Below, piece after piece: positions 35,430 to 44,612 of a stretch of 64,000 nucleotides of DNA (position 1 is the stretch's first letter; each line of letters starts with the position of its first letter). The DNA comes from Nocardioides humilatus (GTDB lineage Bacteria > Actinomycetota > Actinomycetes > Propionibacteriales > Nocardioidaceae): the NCBI RefSeq assembly GCF_008373755.1, contig NZ_VUJV01000009.1:1-64000 (forward strand), written 5' to 3'. The notes under the pieces are model-generated. The model was not told the origin of the DNA. It worked only from the letters and a program-made list of their open reading frames with translations, and ran no database searches. The position numbers and the translations under genes are program-made.

Positions 35430-36515
35430 TCACTCGCCGGCGATGAACTTCTCCAGCAGGAGGCGACCCTCGGTGTCCTCGATCTGCACCGGCGGCGACT
35501 TCATCAGGTAAGCCGACGCGGGGATGATCGGGCCGCCGACGCCGCGGTCCTTGGCGATCTTCGCGGCACGGACGGCGTCGATGATGATGCCGGCCGAGTT
35601 GGGCGAGTCCCAGACCTCGAGCTTGTACTCGAGGTTGAGCGGGACGTCACCGAAGGCGCGACCCTCGAGGCGGACGTAGGCCCACTTACGGTCGTCGAGC
35701 CACGCGACGTAGTCGGACGGGCCGATGTGGACGTTGCGGTCGTCGGCACCGACGTTGGCGAGCGGGCCGTTGAGGTTGGACGTCACGGCCTGGGTCTTGG
35801 AGATCTTCTTGGACTCCAGACGCTCACGCTCGAGCATGTTCTTGAAGTCCATGTTGCCGCCGACGTTGAGCTGGTAGGTGCGGTCGAGCACCACGCCGCG
35901 GTCCTCGAACAGCTTCGCCATCACGCGGTGGGTGATGGTGGCACCGACCTGCGACTTGATGTCGTCACCGACGATCGGGACGCCAGCGTCCTCGAACTTC
36001 TTGGCCCACTCGGGGTCGGAGGCGATGAAGACGGGGAGGGCGTTGACGAAGGCCACGCCGGCGTCGATCGCGCACTGGGCGTAGAACTTGTCGGCCTCCT
36101 CCGAGCCCACCGGGAGGTAGGACACGAGGACGTCGGCGCCGGAGTCCTTGAGCGCCTGGACCACGTCGACAGCCTCGGCGGTCGACTCGTCGATGGTCAT
36201 CCGGTAGTACTTGCCGAGACCGTCGAGCGTCGGGCCGCGCTGCACCTCCACGCCGAGCGTGGGGACGTCGCAGATCTGGATGGTGTTGTTCTCCGAGGCG
36301 TTGATGGCCTCGGACAGGTCCTTGCCGACCTTCTTGTCATCGACGTCGAACGCGGCGACGAACTCGACGTCGCTCACGTGGTAGTCGCCGAACTTCACGT
36401 GCATCAGACCCGGGACGGTGCCGCTGGGGTCGGCGTCCCGGTAGTAGTGCACGCCCTGGATGAGCGACGTGGCGCAGTTGCCGACGCCCGCGATCGCTAC
36501 TCGTACCGAACCCAT
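35430..36515 (-). CDS. ino1: Inositol-3-phosphate synthase
   Basis: This 361-residue NAD-dependent enzyme converts glucose 6-phosphate to myo-inositol 3-phosphate, the precursor of phosphatidylinositol and mycothiol. The N-terminal Rossmann segment [19 protein letters not shown], the [26 protein letters not shown] segment and the core [15 protein letters not shown] and [13 protein letters not shown] (catalytic Lys and NAD contacts) are all present. The ATG at 36515 has AAGGGA upstream. It lies 26 bases after padR on the same strand (Rv0047c-Rv0046c order). Confidence 0.97.
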   Translation of the reverse strand: MGSVRVAIAGVGNCATSLIQGVHYYRDADPSGTVPGLMHVKFGDYHVSDVEFVAAFDVDDKKVGKDLSEAINASENNTIQICDVPTLGVEVQRGPTLDGLGKYYRMTIDESTAEAVDVVQALKDSGADVLVSYLPVGSEEADKFYAQCAIDAGVAFVNALPVFIASDPEWAKKFEDAGVPIVGDDIKSQVGATITHRVMAKLFEDRGVVLDRTYQLNVGGNMDFKNMLERERLESKKISKTQAVTSNLNGPLANVGADDRNVHIGPSDYVAWLDDRKWAYVRLEGRAFGDVPLNLEYKLEVWDSPNSAGIIIDAVRAAKIAKDRGVGGPIIPASAYLMKSPPVQIEDTEGRLLLEKFIAGE

Positions 36516-36541
36516 GGGATCCCTTCCTCGGTCTTCTTGTC

Positions 36542-37117
36542 TCAGTCGTTATCTGTTGCAGCGGCGGGGGTGGGCCCCACGACACCGCGTTCTGCATTGA
36601 TCAGGTCCGACAGCCACCGGACCTCGCGTTCTACGGACTCGACACCGTGCCGCTGGAGCTCGGTGGCATACCGGTCGACTTCCTTCTGGGTCATCGACAG
36701 CTCGCGCTGCACCCGGTCGAGCCGCTCCTGCAGGCGCGAACGGCGACCCTCCAGCACGCGCAACCGGATCTCCATGTCGGTCGAGGAGAAGAACCGGAAG
36801 CGGATGTCGAAGTTGTCGTCCTCCCACGCGGTGGGACCGACCTCCGACATGAGCCGGTGGAACTCGGTCGTGCCCCGCTCGGTCACCTGGTAGGTGATCC
36901 GCGGACGGCGCGACGTCGCGGTCACCGGGACGGCGACCTCCGAGATCAGGTTGCCGCGGAGCATCTTCTTCAGTGCCGGGTAGAGCGACCCGTAAGAGAG
37001 CAGCCGACCCCACCCGAGCATCAGGTTGAGGCGCTTGCGGAGCTCGTAGCCGTGCATGGGTCCCTCGTGCAGCAGTCCGAGGACTGCCAACTCGATGGTG
37101 TCGCCACGCCGTGCCAT
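36542..37117 (-). CDS. PadR family transcriptional regulator
   Basis: This 191-residue regulator has an N-terminal winged helix ([56 protein letters not shown]) and a C-terminal coiled-coil ([34 protein letters not shown]), typical of PadR subfamily 1. It is probably the repressor of its own operon with ino1: a palindrome overlaps its -10 element. The Mycobacterium equivalent next to ino1 is Rv0047c. Confidence 0.9.
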   Translation of the reverse strand: MARRGDTIELAVLGLLHEGPMHGYELRKRLNLMLGWGRLLSYGSLYPALKKMLRGNLISEVAVPVTATSRRPRITYQVTERGTTEFHRLMSEVGPTAWEDDNFDIRFRFFSSTDMEIRLRVLEGRRSRLQERLDRVQRELSMTQKEVDRYATELQRHGVESVEREVRWLSDLINAERGVVGPTPAAATDND

Positions 37118-37123
37118 GCGATC

Positions 37124-37136
37124 TATCGTAGCGATA
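37124..37136. promoter_or_regulatory. Probable PadR operator over a leaderless -10
   Basis: TATCG-TAG-CGATA is a perfect inverted repeat. On the minus strand TACGAT (37125-37130) ends 7 bases before the padR ATG, so the operator covers the -10. Binding would block transcription of padR-ino1. Confidence 0.6.
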
Positions 37137-37297
37137 TATCCGCGGAATCTGAACTTTCGATGGATCGACAGTGTCGAGTCAGTGCCGGATAGGGAGACGC
37201 CACGCGGGCCCGTACCCTGATCTGCGGCACGCCGGACCGATCCGGACCCCCGGAAGCACCCCCCGATCCACCCCGATCCACCGAGTGAGGCAGGACC

Positions 37298-39715
37298 TTG
37301 GCCGACGGCAAGCGCAAGTCAGGTACGGCGTCGAAGTCGTCGGCGAAAAAGCCCGGCAAGGCGGGGCCGGCTGGGCCGGAGGAGCCGCGGACCTGGAAGC
37401 AGCGCCTGCTGACGGTTGCCAAGTGGGGCTCGATCGTCGGCCTCGTGATGGCCCTGGTGATGTCCGGCCTCTTCTACATCGCCTACCGGTCGATCGACAT
37501 CCCCAACCCCAACGCCGACTTCCTCACCGAGACGACCCACGTCTACTACTCCGACGGCAAGACGACGCTCGGCGACTTCGCGGTCCAGAAGCGTGACGTC
37601 ATCGACTACGCCGATATGCCCGACACCATCAAGGACGCCGTCGTCGCGGCCGAGGACCAGTCCTTCTGGTCCAACTCGGGCTTGGACCCCAGGGGCATCT
37701 TGCGCGCGGCCTTCAGCAACGCGTCGGGCAACCTCACCCAGGGTGCGTCGACCATCACGCAGCAGTACGTGAAGATCCTCTACCTGAGCCAGGAGCGCAC
37801 CTGGAAGCGCAAGGTGAAGGAAGCGATCCTCTCCCTCAAGATCAAGAACCAGCTCTCCAAGCAGGAGATCCTCGAGGGCTACCTCAACACGATCTACTTC
37901 GGTCGCGGTGCCTACGGCATCCAGGCCGCCGCGCAGGCCTACTTCAAGGTCGACGCCAAGGACCTCGACCTGCAGCAGAGCGCTGTGCTGGCCGCGATCC
38001 TCAATGACCCCAACAACCTCGACCCCGCCAACAGCAAGGCGGCCAAGGCCGAGCTCAAGGGGCGCTACCAATACGTCATCAATGCGATGGCTGACATGGA
38101 CACGATCACCGGTGCCCAGCAGAACCGGGCCTACAAGAAGCTGCCGGAGTTCCCCGAGTTCAAGACCGAGGACTCCTACGGCCAGCAGCGCGGTCACGTG
38201 CTGACGATGGTGAAGAAGGAGCTGCTCCGGCTCGGCTTCAGCGAGCAGGAGATCAACGGCGGCGGCCTCAAGGTGACCACCACCTTCACCAAGAAGGCCA
38301 TGGACGCGGCCAAGGACGGCATGGAGGAGGCCCGCCCCGACGGCTACAGCTACAAGAACCTCCACGTCGCGGTCGCGACCGTCGAGCCCGGCACCGGTGC
38401 GGTCCGCGGCATCTACGCCGGTCAGGACTACTTGCTGTCCCAGCTCAACTGGGCGGTGGAGGGCGGCCAGGCCGGCTCGACGTTCAAGCCCTTCGCGCTC
38501 GCGGCGGGCATCAAGGACGGCTTCTCCCTCAAGGACACCTTCGACGGCAACTCGCCCTACGAGTTCCCCGACGGCAGCGACGTCATCAACGAGTTCGACA
38601 CCGACTACGGCCGGGTCAACATGATCAAGGCGACCGAGGACTCGATCAACACGGCGTACATCGACCTGACGGAGTCAATGGAGGACGGGCCGCAGAAGGT
38701 CATCGATGCCGCGGTCTCGATGGGCATCCCGCCGGCCGAGCCCGCCCGCCCGGCCTTCGGCTTCCCGGACTTCACCGACGGTCTGCAGGCGATCCCCGGG
38801 GTGACCCTCGGGTTCCAGACGGTGAGCCCGATCAACATGGCCAACGCCTACGCCACCGTCGCCAACGGCGGCGTCGCGGCCGAGCCGTTCATCATCGAGA
38901 AGGTCGTCGATCAAAACGACGACGTCCGCTACGACCACAAGGTCCAGGACCACCGCGCGCTCCCGGAGGACATCGCCTCCGACGTGTCCTACGCGATGCA
39001 GGAGGTCGTGAAGGCCGGCACCGCGGCCGGCTCGCTCAGCGGGTTCGCCTGGCCCGCGGCTGGCAAGACCGGTACGGCGACCAACGGTCGTGGCGAGGTC
39101 TCCTCGGCCTGGTTCGCCGGCTACACAGCCCAGCTCGCCACCGCGGTCATGTATGTGCGCGGTGACGGCACCGAGCAGCTCAAGGGCTGGCTGCCGGAGT
39201 ACTTCGGTGGTGCCTACCCGGCGCGCACGTGGCGAGCGGTGATGGAGCGCGACATGGCGGGTCTCGACCCGGTCGAGTTCCCGGAGCCGGCCTACGTCGA
39301 TGGCGACGCGCCCGACGACGGCCACGAGCCGTTCACGCCGAAGCCGTCGCCGACGAAGACCAAGGAGACGGAGACTCCCGAGACGGAGACGACGACGCCG
39401 ACCGAGGAGCCGACGACGGAGACCCCGACGACGGAGATTCCGACGACGCCGACCGACACCCCGACGCCGACCGACAACGACACCGACGGCGACGGGCTCA
39501 CCGACGGCCAGGAGATCATCCGGCGCACGGACCCCAACAACCCCGACACCGACGGCGACTGCATCCTCGACGGCGCCGACGACAACCCGCTCAACCCGGA
39601 CGTCCCGGTCGAGGGCGGCACCTGCCAACCGGCCGAGGGGGAGAGCCGGGGCCACGGTCGGGCCGCGACCGGCCACGACCGACAGCTGGCGCGCCGCCGG
39701 ACCCGGCGGGGATGA
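37298..39715 (+). CDS. Class A penicillin-binding protein (transglycosylase/transpeptidase) with TSP3-like tail
   Basis: This 805-residue bifunctional PBP has a basic cytoplasmic N-terminus, one TM helix (about 42-66) and a GT51 transglycosylase (VVAAEDQSFWSNSGLDPRG, GASTITQQYVK, EILEGYLNTIYFGRGAYGIQAAA). The transpeptidase has GSTFKPF (SxxK), SIN and GKTGTA. After about residue 680 a Thr/Pro/Glu-rich linker leads to DTDGDGLTDGQEIIRRTD and DTDGDCILDGADDNPLN, which are thrombospondin type 3-like calcium-binding repeats. Start is TTG at 37298 with GAGGCAGGA upstream. Positional match: PonA1 (Rv0050). Confidence 0.93.
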   Translation: MADGKRKSGTASKSSAKKPGKAGPAGPEEPRTWKQRLLTVAKWGSIVGLVMALVMSGLFYIAYRSIDIPNPNADFLTETTHVYYSDGKTTLGDFAVQKRDVIDYADMPDTIKDAVVAAEDQSFWSNSGLDPRGILRAAFSNASGNLTQGASTITQQYVKILYLSQERTWKRKVKEAILSLKIKNQLSKQEILEGYLNTIYFGRGAYGIQAAAQAYFKVDAKDLDLQQSAVLAAILNDPNNLDPANSKAAKAELKGRYQYVINAMADMDTITGAQQNRAYKKLPEFPEFKTEDSYGQQRGHVLTMVKKELLRLGFSEQEINGGGLKVTTTFTKKAMDAAKDGMEEARPDGYSYKNLHVAVATVEPGTGAVRGIYAGQDYLLSQLNWAVEGGQAGSTFKPFALAAGIKDGFSLKDTFDGNSPYEFPDGSDVINEFDTDYGRVNMIKATEDSINTAYIDLTESMEDGPQKVIDAAVSMGIPPAEPARPAFGFPDFTDGLQAIPGVTLGFQTVSPINMANAYATVANGGVAAEPFIIEKVVDQNDDVRYDHKVQDHRALPEDIASDVSYAMQEVVKAGTAAGSLSGFAWPAAGKTGTATNGRGEVSSAWFAGYTAQLATAVMYVRGDGTEQLKGWLPEYFGGAYPARTWRAVMERDMAGLDPVEFPEPAYVDGDAPDDGHEPFTPKPSPTKTKETETPETETTTPTEEPTTETPTTEIPTTPTDTPTPTDNDTDGDGLTDGQEIIRRTDPNNPDTDGDCILDGADDNPLNPDVPVEGGTCQPAEGESRGHGRAATGHDRQLARRRTRRG

Positions 39716-39722
39716 CCTGCGC

Positions 39723-41210
39723 ATGACCCATGTCCACCCCACTCGGGACGACCGGGTGGTGGCCGCCGTCAGCGAGGCGGTCGGCGGGCCGGTCGGCGAC
39801 CACGCCGGCCGGCACCCCTGGTGGACCCCGACCCGCGTGCTGCTGCTGATGACCGCGGTCATCTTCACGCTGGGGCTCGTGCAGAAGGCTCCCTGCTCGC
39901 TCGCGGAGGGCAAGGACCAGCCGTGGGTCTACTCCCACATGTGTTACACCGACCTCCGCCCGCTCTACGTCCCGCGCGGGCTGGCGGAGCTGACGTGGCC
40001 CTACAGCCACGACGAGGAGACCCGCAACCGCTACCAGGTGATGGAGTATCCGGTCGGGATCTCCTACTGGGCCTACGGCACCGCGTGGGTGACGCAGAAG
40101 ATCAGCGGTGGTCCTGACGTCAGCGCCCGGTCAGACCGTCCGGTCACCGACCTGTACGGCGACAAGGACGTCGACCGCGAGCTGACGATCTTCGTCCTGG
40201 TCAATGCGGCCGGTTTCGCGATGCTGGCGCTGATAGCGGCCTGGGCGTTGTCGCGGGTCGATCGTGGGCGGCCCTGGGACGCCGCCGCCTTCGCCCTCTC
40301 TCCGACACTGATCCTGACCGGCCTCATCAACTGGGACCTGATCGCCGTGGCCCTGGTGGCGGGCGCGCTGCTGGCCTGGTCGAGAGCCCGGCCGGTGCTG
40401 ACCGGCGTACTCATCGGGCTCGGGACGGCGGCCAAGCTCTATCCGCTGTTCCTGCTCGGCGGGCTGCTCATCATCTGTATCCGACAACGGCGCTTCGGGG
40501 CGTTCGGACTCGCGGCGCTGTGGGCCGCGGTCAGCTGGGCGGCGGTCAACCTGCCGGCGGTGCTGACCGGACCCGACGAGTGGAAGGTCTTCTGGTCCTT
40601 CAACGCCGACCGCGGCGCCGACCTCGGGTCGGTCTGGTTGATCATCAACCAGGTGCGCGACAGCGGCGTGCAGGTCGACACGATCAACACCTGGTCGTGG
40701 GCGTTCTTCGGTGCGTGGTGCCTCGGCGTCCTCGTCGTCGGACTGCTGGCCGGACGTCGCACCGGCCATGTCCCGCGGCTGGCCCAGCTCGGCTTCCTGA
40801 TCGTCGCCGGCTTCCTGCTCGTCAACAAGGTCTACTCGCCGCAGTACGTCTTGTGGCTGCTGCCGCTCGCCGTGCTCGCCCGCCCGCGCTGGCGCGACCA
40901 GATCATCTGGCAGGCCGGCGAGGTCTTCTACTTCTGCACCGTGTGGTGGTACCTCGGCGGCTACCTGCAGCCCGCCGGTGGCGGCGACGTCGGCTTCTAC
41001 TGGGTCGGCATCGTCGTGCGGATGGCCTGCGAGCTCTATCTCGTCGTCATGGTCGTGCGCGACCTGTTCCTGCCGCAGCACGACCCGGCGGGGGATCGGC
41101 CGGAGCCGGAGGAGCTAGGCGATCACGATCTTGTCGAAAGCGGTGGCGGTGTAGCGCACCCGCACGTCGATCATGTCGCCCACGGCCGGCACACGCGCAC
41201 CGTGCGGTAG
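39723..41210 (+). CDS. GT87-type (DUF2029) polyprenyl-linked glycosyltransferase
   Basis: This roughly 495-residue integral membrane protein has about 10 helices and an N-terminal extracytoplasmic loop. The GT87/DUF2029 features include LSPTLILTGLINWDLIAVALVAGAL (acidic motif after the loop), GLGTAAKLYPLFLLGGLL and VNKVYSPQYVLWLLPLAVL. Such enzymes transfer mannose from polyprenyl phosphate to envelope glycans. It starts 7 bases after the PBP stop, as in the ponA1-Rv0051 pair. The frame runs 96 bases antisense into the convergent racemase-like gene; a +1 shift would stop at 41116-41118. Confidence 0.85.
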   Translation: MTHVHPTRDDRVVAAVSEAVGGPVGDHAGRHPWWTPTRVLLLMTAVIFTLGLVQKAPCSLAEGKDQPWVYSHMCYTDLRPLYVPRGLAELTWPYSHDEETRNRYQVMEYPVGISYWAYGTAWVTQKISGGPDVSARSDRPVTDLYGDKDVDRELTIFVLVNAAGFAMLALIAAWALSRVDRGRPWDAAAFALSPTLILTGLINWDLIAVALVAGALLAWSRARPVLTGVLIGLGTAAKLYPLFLLGGLLIICIRQRRFGAFGLAALWAAVSWAAVNLPAVLTGPDEWKVFWSFNADRGADLGSVWLIINQVRDSGVQVDTINTWSWAFFGAWCLGVLVVGLLAGRRTGHVPRLAQLGFLIVAGFLLVNKVYSPQYVLWLLPLAVLARPRWRDQIIWQAGEVFYFCTVWWYLGGYLQPAGGGDVGFYWVGIVVRMACELYLVVMVVRDLFLPQHDPAGDRPEPEELGDHDLVESGGGVAHPHVDHVAHGRHTRTVR

Positions 41211-42179
41211 GAAGAGCATCGAGGCCTGCATGTGCGGGGGCTCGGCGAAGAGTCGCTGCTTGCCGTCGATGGAGTACGGCGACCGCACGAACCCGACCGC
41301 GTCGAGGCCGCCGCGGGCAAGGGTCGCGGCCCGGGCCTTGATGGACGACTCGCCGGTGGGCGCCTCGAGGCCGATGCCGTGGGCGGTGCCGCCGCTGACG
41401 ACGAGCAGGTGCCCGGACTTCGGCGCGGTGCGGGCGCGGTAGCCGAAGCTGTCGCCCTTCTCGACCGGGTGGACATCGAGGACGGTGGCCGTCACGTGGA
41501 GCGCACCGCGATCACCGAGCCAGAGCTGGGTGCCGATGCGCGGCCGGATGGTGAAGTCGCCGTACTGCTCGCGCAGCGTGGTCAGCTCGGCGCCGGTGAG
41601 GTGGCTGACCCACACGGTGTCGATGCCGCAGTCGGCCGCGATCGCGTCGGTGAGGAGGCGGCTCACCTCGCCGAGGTGGTTGCCCTGCTGCAGCGGGAGG
41701 TGGAGGGCGACGCCCTCGAGTCGCGCGCCGGGGTGGCGGCGGAGCACCTCGCCGGCCTCCCACAGCTCGCGGCCCTCCATGCCGTGGCGGCGCATGCTGG
41801 TCGTGCGCTCGAGCACGATCCGGGCCTGGGGCGAGGCGGTCAGGAGCTCGTCGAGGTCGACGAGCCGGCTGACCGTGTGGATCACCCGCTTGGCGAGCGC
41901 CGGGTCGAGGGGCTCGATGAAGGGACGCCACGGCGTGAGCACGACGATGTCGCCCTCCCACCGGGTGGCGACCTCCGCGATCTCGCCGTAGGTGCCGACG
42001 GCCAGAGCCGTCACGTCGTGGCCGCGGTCGGCCAGCCACTGGGTCTTGCGCGCCAACCGGCCGACGGTGAAGCCGTAGCCGTTGCCCTTCGCGACCGGGA
42101 CGATGCCGGGGTTGGCGTCGGCGACGGTCTCCAGGTGGGACCGCCAGCGCGTGCCGTCGACAGTGAGGGTCAGGCTCAT
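41115..42179 (-). CDS. Alanine-racemase-like fold III PLP protein
   Basis: This roughly 354-residue protein resembles alanine racemase. VPVAKGNGYGFTVGRLA holds the PLP lysine. VVLTPW, RIVLERTTSMRRHGM, GVALHLPLQQGN and RPRIGTQLWLGDRG follow the TIM barrel, and DVHPVEKGDSFGYR starts the beta domain. The expected catalytic-Tyr motif (GYADG) is replaced by SGGTAHGIGLEAP. It may racemise a different amino acid or only bind PLP. The ATG at 42179 lies 2 bases after the FemX-like stop, so the pair is an operon. Confidence 0.8.
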   Translation of the reverse strand: MSLTLTVDGTRWRSHLETVADANPGIVPVAKGNGYGFTVGRLARKTQWLADRGHDVTALAVGTYGEIAEVATRWEGDIVVLTPWRPFIEPLDPALAKRVIHTVSRLVDLDELLTASPQARIVLERTTSMRRHGMEGRELWEAGEVLRRHPGARLEGVALHLPLQQGNHLGEVSRLLTDAIAADCGIDTVWVSHLTGAELTTLREQYGDFTIRPRIGTQLWLGDRGALHVTATVLDVHPVEKGDSFGYRARTAPKSGHLLVVSGGTAHGIGLEAPTGESSIKARAATLARGGLDAVGFVRSPYSIDGKQRLFAEPPHMQASMLFLPHGARVPAVGDMIDVRVRYTATAFDKIVIA

Positions 42180-42181
42180 CG

Positions 42182-43309
42182 CTACCTCCGGGCCAGGTAG
42201 ACCTGGAAGGCCTTGTAGAGCACCCGGTTGACGGGCAGGTCCCACTCGCCGGCGTATTCGACCGCTTCGCCGCCGGTGCCGACCTTGAACTGGATCAGGC
42301 CGACGTGCGGGTCGTCGGCGTCGAGGGTGTCGGTGATGCCCCGCAGGTCGTAGACCGTGGCGCCCTCGGCCAGGGCGTCGCGGATCATCGCCCACTGGAC
42401 CGCGTTGGAGCCGCGGACCTCGCGCTTCTCGGTGGAGGAGGCGCCGTAGGAGTACCAGGAGTGCTGGCCGACCCGCACCGCGAGCGTCGCGGCGACGAGG
42501 TCGCCGTCGTGGCGACCGAGCCAGACCTTGAGTCGATCGGGTTCGTCGGCGTTGAGGGCGTCGTACATGACCTCGAAGTAGCGCAGCGGCCGCGGGGTGA
42601 AGTGGTCGCGCTCCGCGGTGTGCACGTAGAGGTCGTGGAAGGCCTTGAGGTCTGCCTTCGTGCCGGTCGTGACCTCGACGCCCTCCTTGTCGGCCTTCTT
42701 GATGTTGCGGCGCCAGAGCTGGTTCATGCCCTTGAGGAGCGACTCCTCGGTGTGGGCGCTCCCGTCCGCGGTGACCAGCGGGATCTGGTAGACGAACTGG
42801 GGCTGGCCGGCGGCGAAGCCACCCTCGGCACCCTGGTGACGCCAGCCGAGCTCGTGCAGCTGGGCGACGACGCGCGCGCCTGCGGCCGAGCGGTCGAGCG
42901 GAGCCACCTGGCCGAGCTGGTTGACCTCCGGATCGGCGATGCCGTCCTTGATCTGCGCAGCGGACCAGCGGCGGGTCGCGACCGGCGGCCCGATGCGTAC
43001 GGCGAACGCCCCCTCGCCCTTGAGGTGGCGCACCAGCGGCCCGAGCCAGTCGCCGAGCGCGGCGGTCGACCAGTCGATCACCGGCCCCTCCGGGAGGTAG
43101 GCCAGGTAGCGCTTCAGCTTGGGGAGCTGGCGGTAGAGCACCAGCGCCGCGCCGACCGTCGTGCCCTGGTCGTCGACCCACGCCAGGTGCTCGGAGCGCC
43201 ACTCGCTCTTCACCTTCGCCCAGCCCGGTGTCTGCAGGAAGCTCGCCGACGGGAGGGTCGCCAAGTAGGCGCGGTGGTCGTCGGCTGAGATCACCCGGAT
43301 GCTCGGCAT
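42182..43309 (-). CDS. FemX-like peptidoglycan bridge aminoacyltransferase
   Basis: This 375-residue FemABX protein has two GNAT-like subdomains: PSASFLQTPGWAKVKSEW...YLPEGPVIDW in the first, and LWRRNIKKADKEGVEV, HFTPRPLRYFEVMYDAL and WYSYGASSTEKREVRGSNAVQWAMIRDALAEGATVYDLRG in the second. Family members add aminoacyl residues from tRNA to the peptidoglycan stem. Nocardioides-type walls have LL-DAP with a glycine bridge, so glycine addition is plausible. The ATG at 43309 follows TAGCCT by 7 bases, and it is in an operon with the racemase-like gene. Confidence 0.88.
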   Translation of the reverse strand: MPSIRVISADDHRAYLATLPSASFLQTPGWAKVKSEWRSEHLAWVDDQGTTVGAALVLYRQLPKLKRYLAYLPEGPVIDWSTAALGDWLGPLVRHLKGEGAFAVRIGPPVATRRWSAAQIKDGIADPEVNQLGQVAPLDRSAAGARVVAQLHELGWRHQGAEGGFAAGQPQFVYQIPLVTADGSAHTEESLLKGMNQLWRRNIKKADKEGVEVTTGTKADLKAFHDLYVHTAERDHFTPRPLRYFEVMYDALNADEPDRLKVWLGRHDGDLVAATLAVRVGQHSWYSYGASSTEKREVRGSNAVQWAMIRDALAEGATVYDLRGITDTLDADDPHVGLIQFKVGTGGEAVEYAGEWDLPVNRVLYKAFQVYLARR

Positions 43310-43316
43310 GGGTGTC

Positions 43317-43322
43317 AGGCTA
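43317..43322 (-). promoter_or_regulatory. -10 element of a leaderless promoter (femX-like)
   Basis: On the minus strand TAGCCT ends 7 bases before the ATG at 43309. This fixes the start codon against a longer reading that begins at 43369. Confidence 0.55.
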
Positions 43323-43367
43323 TCGGCCGGCAAGGTGAACCTGCAGATCGCGAGGGAGGCGACACAC

Positions 43368-44612
43368 ATGAGCCACCGCAGACCGCTTTACGGCTGGCTC
43401 GGCGCCGACGCGGTGTCGTTGATCGGCACCCGGGTCTCCATGATCGCGATCCCGTGGTTCGTGCTCACGACGACCGGGAGCGCCACCCAGACCGGCCTGG
43501 TCGCGCTCGCGGAGATGCTGCCGCTGGTCGTCCTGAAGGTGCTCGGCGGGCCGATCATCGACCGGCTCGGCGCCCGCCGGGTGGCGATCACCTGCGACCT
43601 GGCGAGCGTCGTGGTGGTCGGCGCGATCCCGCTGCTCCACCACGCCGACCTGTTGACCCTCCCCGTGCTGCTCGTGCTCGTCGCAGGTGCGGGCGCGCTG
43701 CGCGGACCCGGCGACGCGGCCAAGCACTCCCTGGTGCCGCGGCTCGCGGAGACCGCGCAGGTGCCGATGGAACGGGTCACCGGCCTGGGCAGCACCGTCG
43801 AACGGACGGCGACCCTCGTCGGTGCGGGGCTGGCCGGCGCGCTCGTCTCCATCGTCGGTGCCGCCAACGCGATCGCGGTCGATGCCGCCAGCTTCGGACT
43901 CTCCGCCGGGTTGCTCGCCTGGGCGACTATGTCGATGCGTCCCGTGGCGGAGCCGGACGCCGCCGAGACCGAGCGGACGCCGTACCTCCACCAGCTCCGG
44001 CAGGGCTGGGACTTCCTGCGCAGCGACCCGCTGCTCCTCGGCATCGCGATCATGGTCGCGCTCAACAACCTGCTCGACGTCGCGTGGGCGACGGTGTTGA
44101 TGCCGGTCTGGGCCCAGGAGTACGGCGCCGGGGCGGCCGGTCTCGGGCTCTACTTCGCGGTCTTCGCCGGCGCTTCGGCGATCGGCTCGATCTGCGCGGC
44201 AGCCTGGGGAGCGCGACTGCCGCGCTACCCGGTCTACCTCGTCGCCTTCCTGATCACGGGTGCGCCGCGCTTCGTCGTGCTCGCCTACGACAGCCCGCTC
44301 TGGTTGCTGGGGTCGGTGGTGATCGCCAGCGGTTTCGCCTCCGGTTTCCTCAACCCGGTCCTGGGTGCGGTGATCTTCGAGCGGATCCCCGCTCCGCTGG
44401 TGGGGCGGGTCTCCTCGCTGACGACCGCCATGTGCTTCGCCCTCATGCCCTTCGGCGGCCTCGTCGGCGGCGCGCTCGTCTCGTGGCAGGGGCTGAGCTT
44501 CGCAATGCTCGCCGTCGGAGCCACCTACTTCCTCGTGACGATCGCCCCCGCGCTCAGCCCGCGATGGAAGGAGATGAACAAGCGGGCCGCCGACCTGCCT
44601 CAGCCCGGATAG
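43368..44612 (+). CDS. MFS transporter
   Basis: This 414-residue protein has about 12 hydrophobic helices, MFS loop motifs (GGPIIDRLGARRVAI, the GxxxDRxGRR-type motif A, at about 60-75) and the second-half counterpart near LPRYPVYLVAFLITGAPRF. The size and the drug:H+ antiporter style suggest efflux of small molecules; the substrate is unknown. The ATG at 43368 follows GGGAGG. Divergent from the femX-like gene. Its last 13 bases overlap the convergent secreted-protein gene. Confidence 0.86.
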   Translation: MSHRRPLYGWLGADAVSLIGTRVSMIAIPWFVLTTTGSATQTGLVALAEMLPLVVLKVLGGPIIDRLGARRVAITCDLASVVVVGAIPLLHHADLLTLPVLLVLVAGAGALRGPGDAAKHSLVPRLAETAQVPMERVTGLGSTVERTATLVGAGLAGALVSIVGAANAIAVDAASFGLSAGLLAWATMSMRPVAEPDAAETERTPYLHQLRQGWDFLRSDPLLLGIAIMVALNNLLDVAWATVLMPVWAQEYGAGAAGLGLYFAVFAGASAIGSICAAAWGARLPRYPVYLVAFLITGAPRFVVLAYDSPLWLLGSVVIASGFASGFLNPVLGAVIFERIPAPLVGRVSSLTTAMCFALMPFGGLVGGALVSWQGLSFAMLAVGATYFLVTIAPALSPRWKEMNKRAADLPQPG

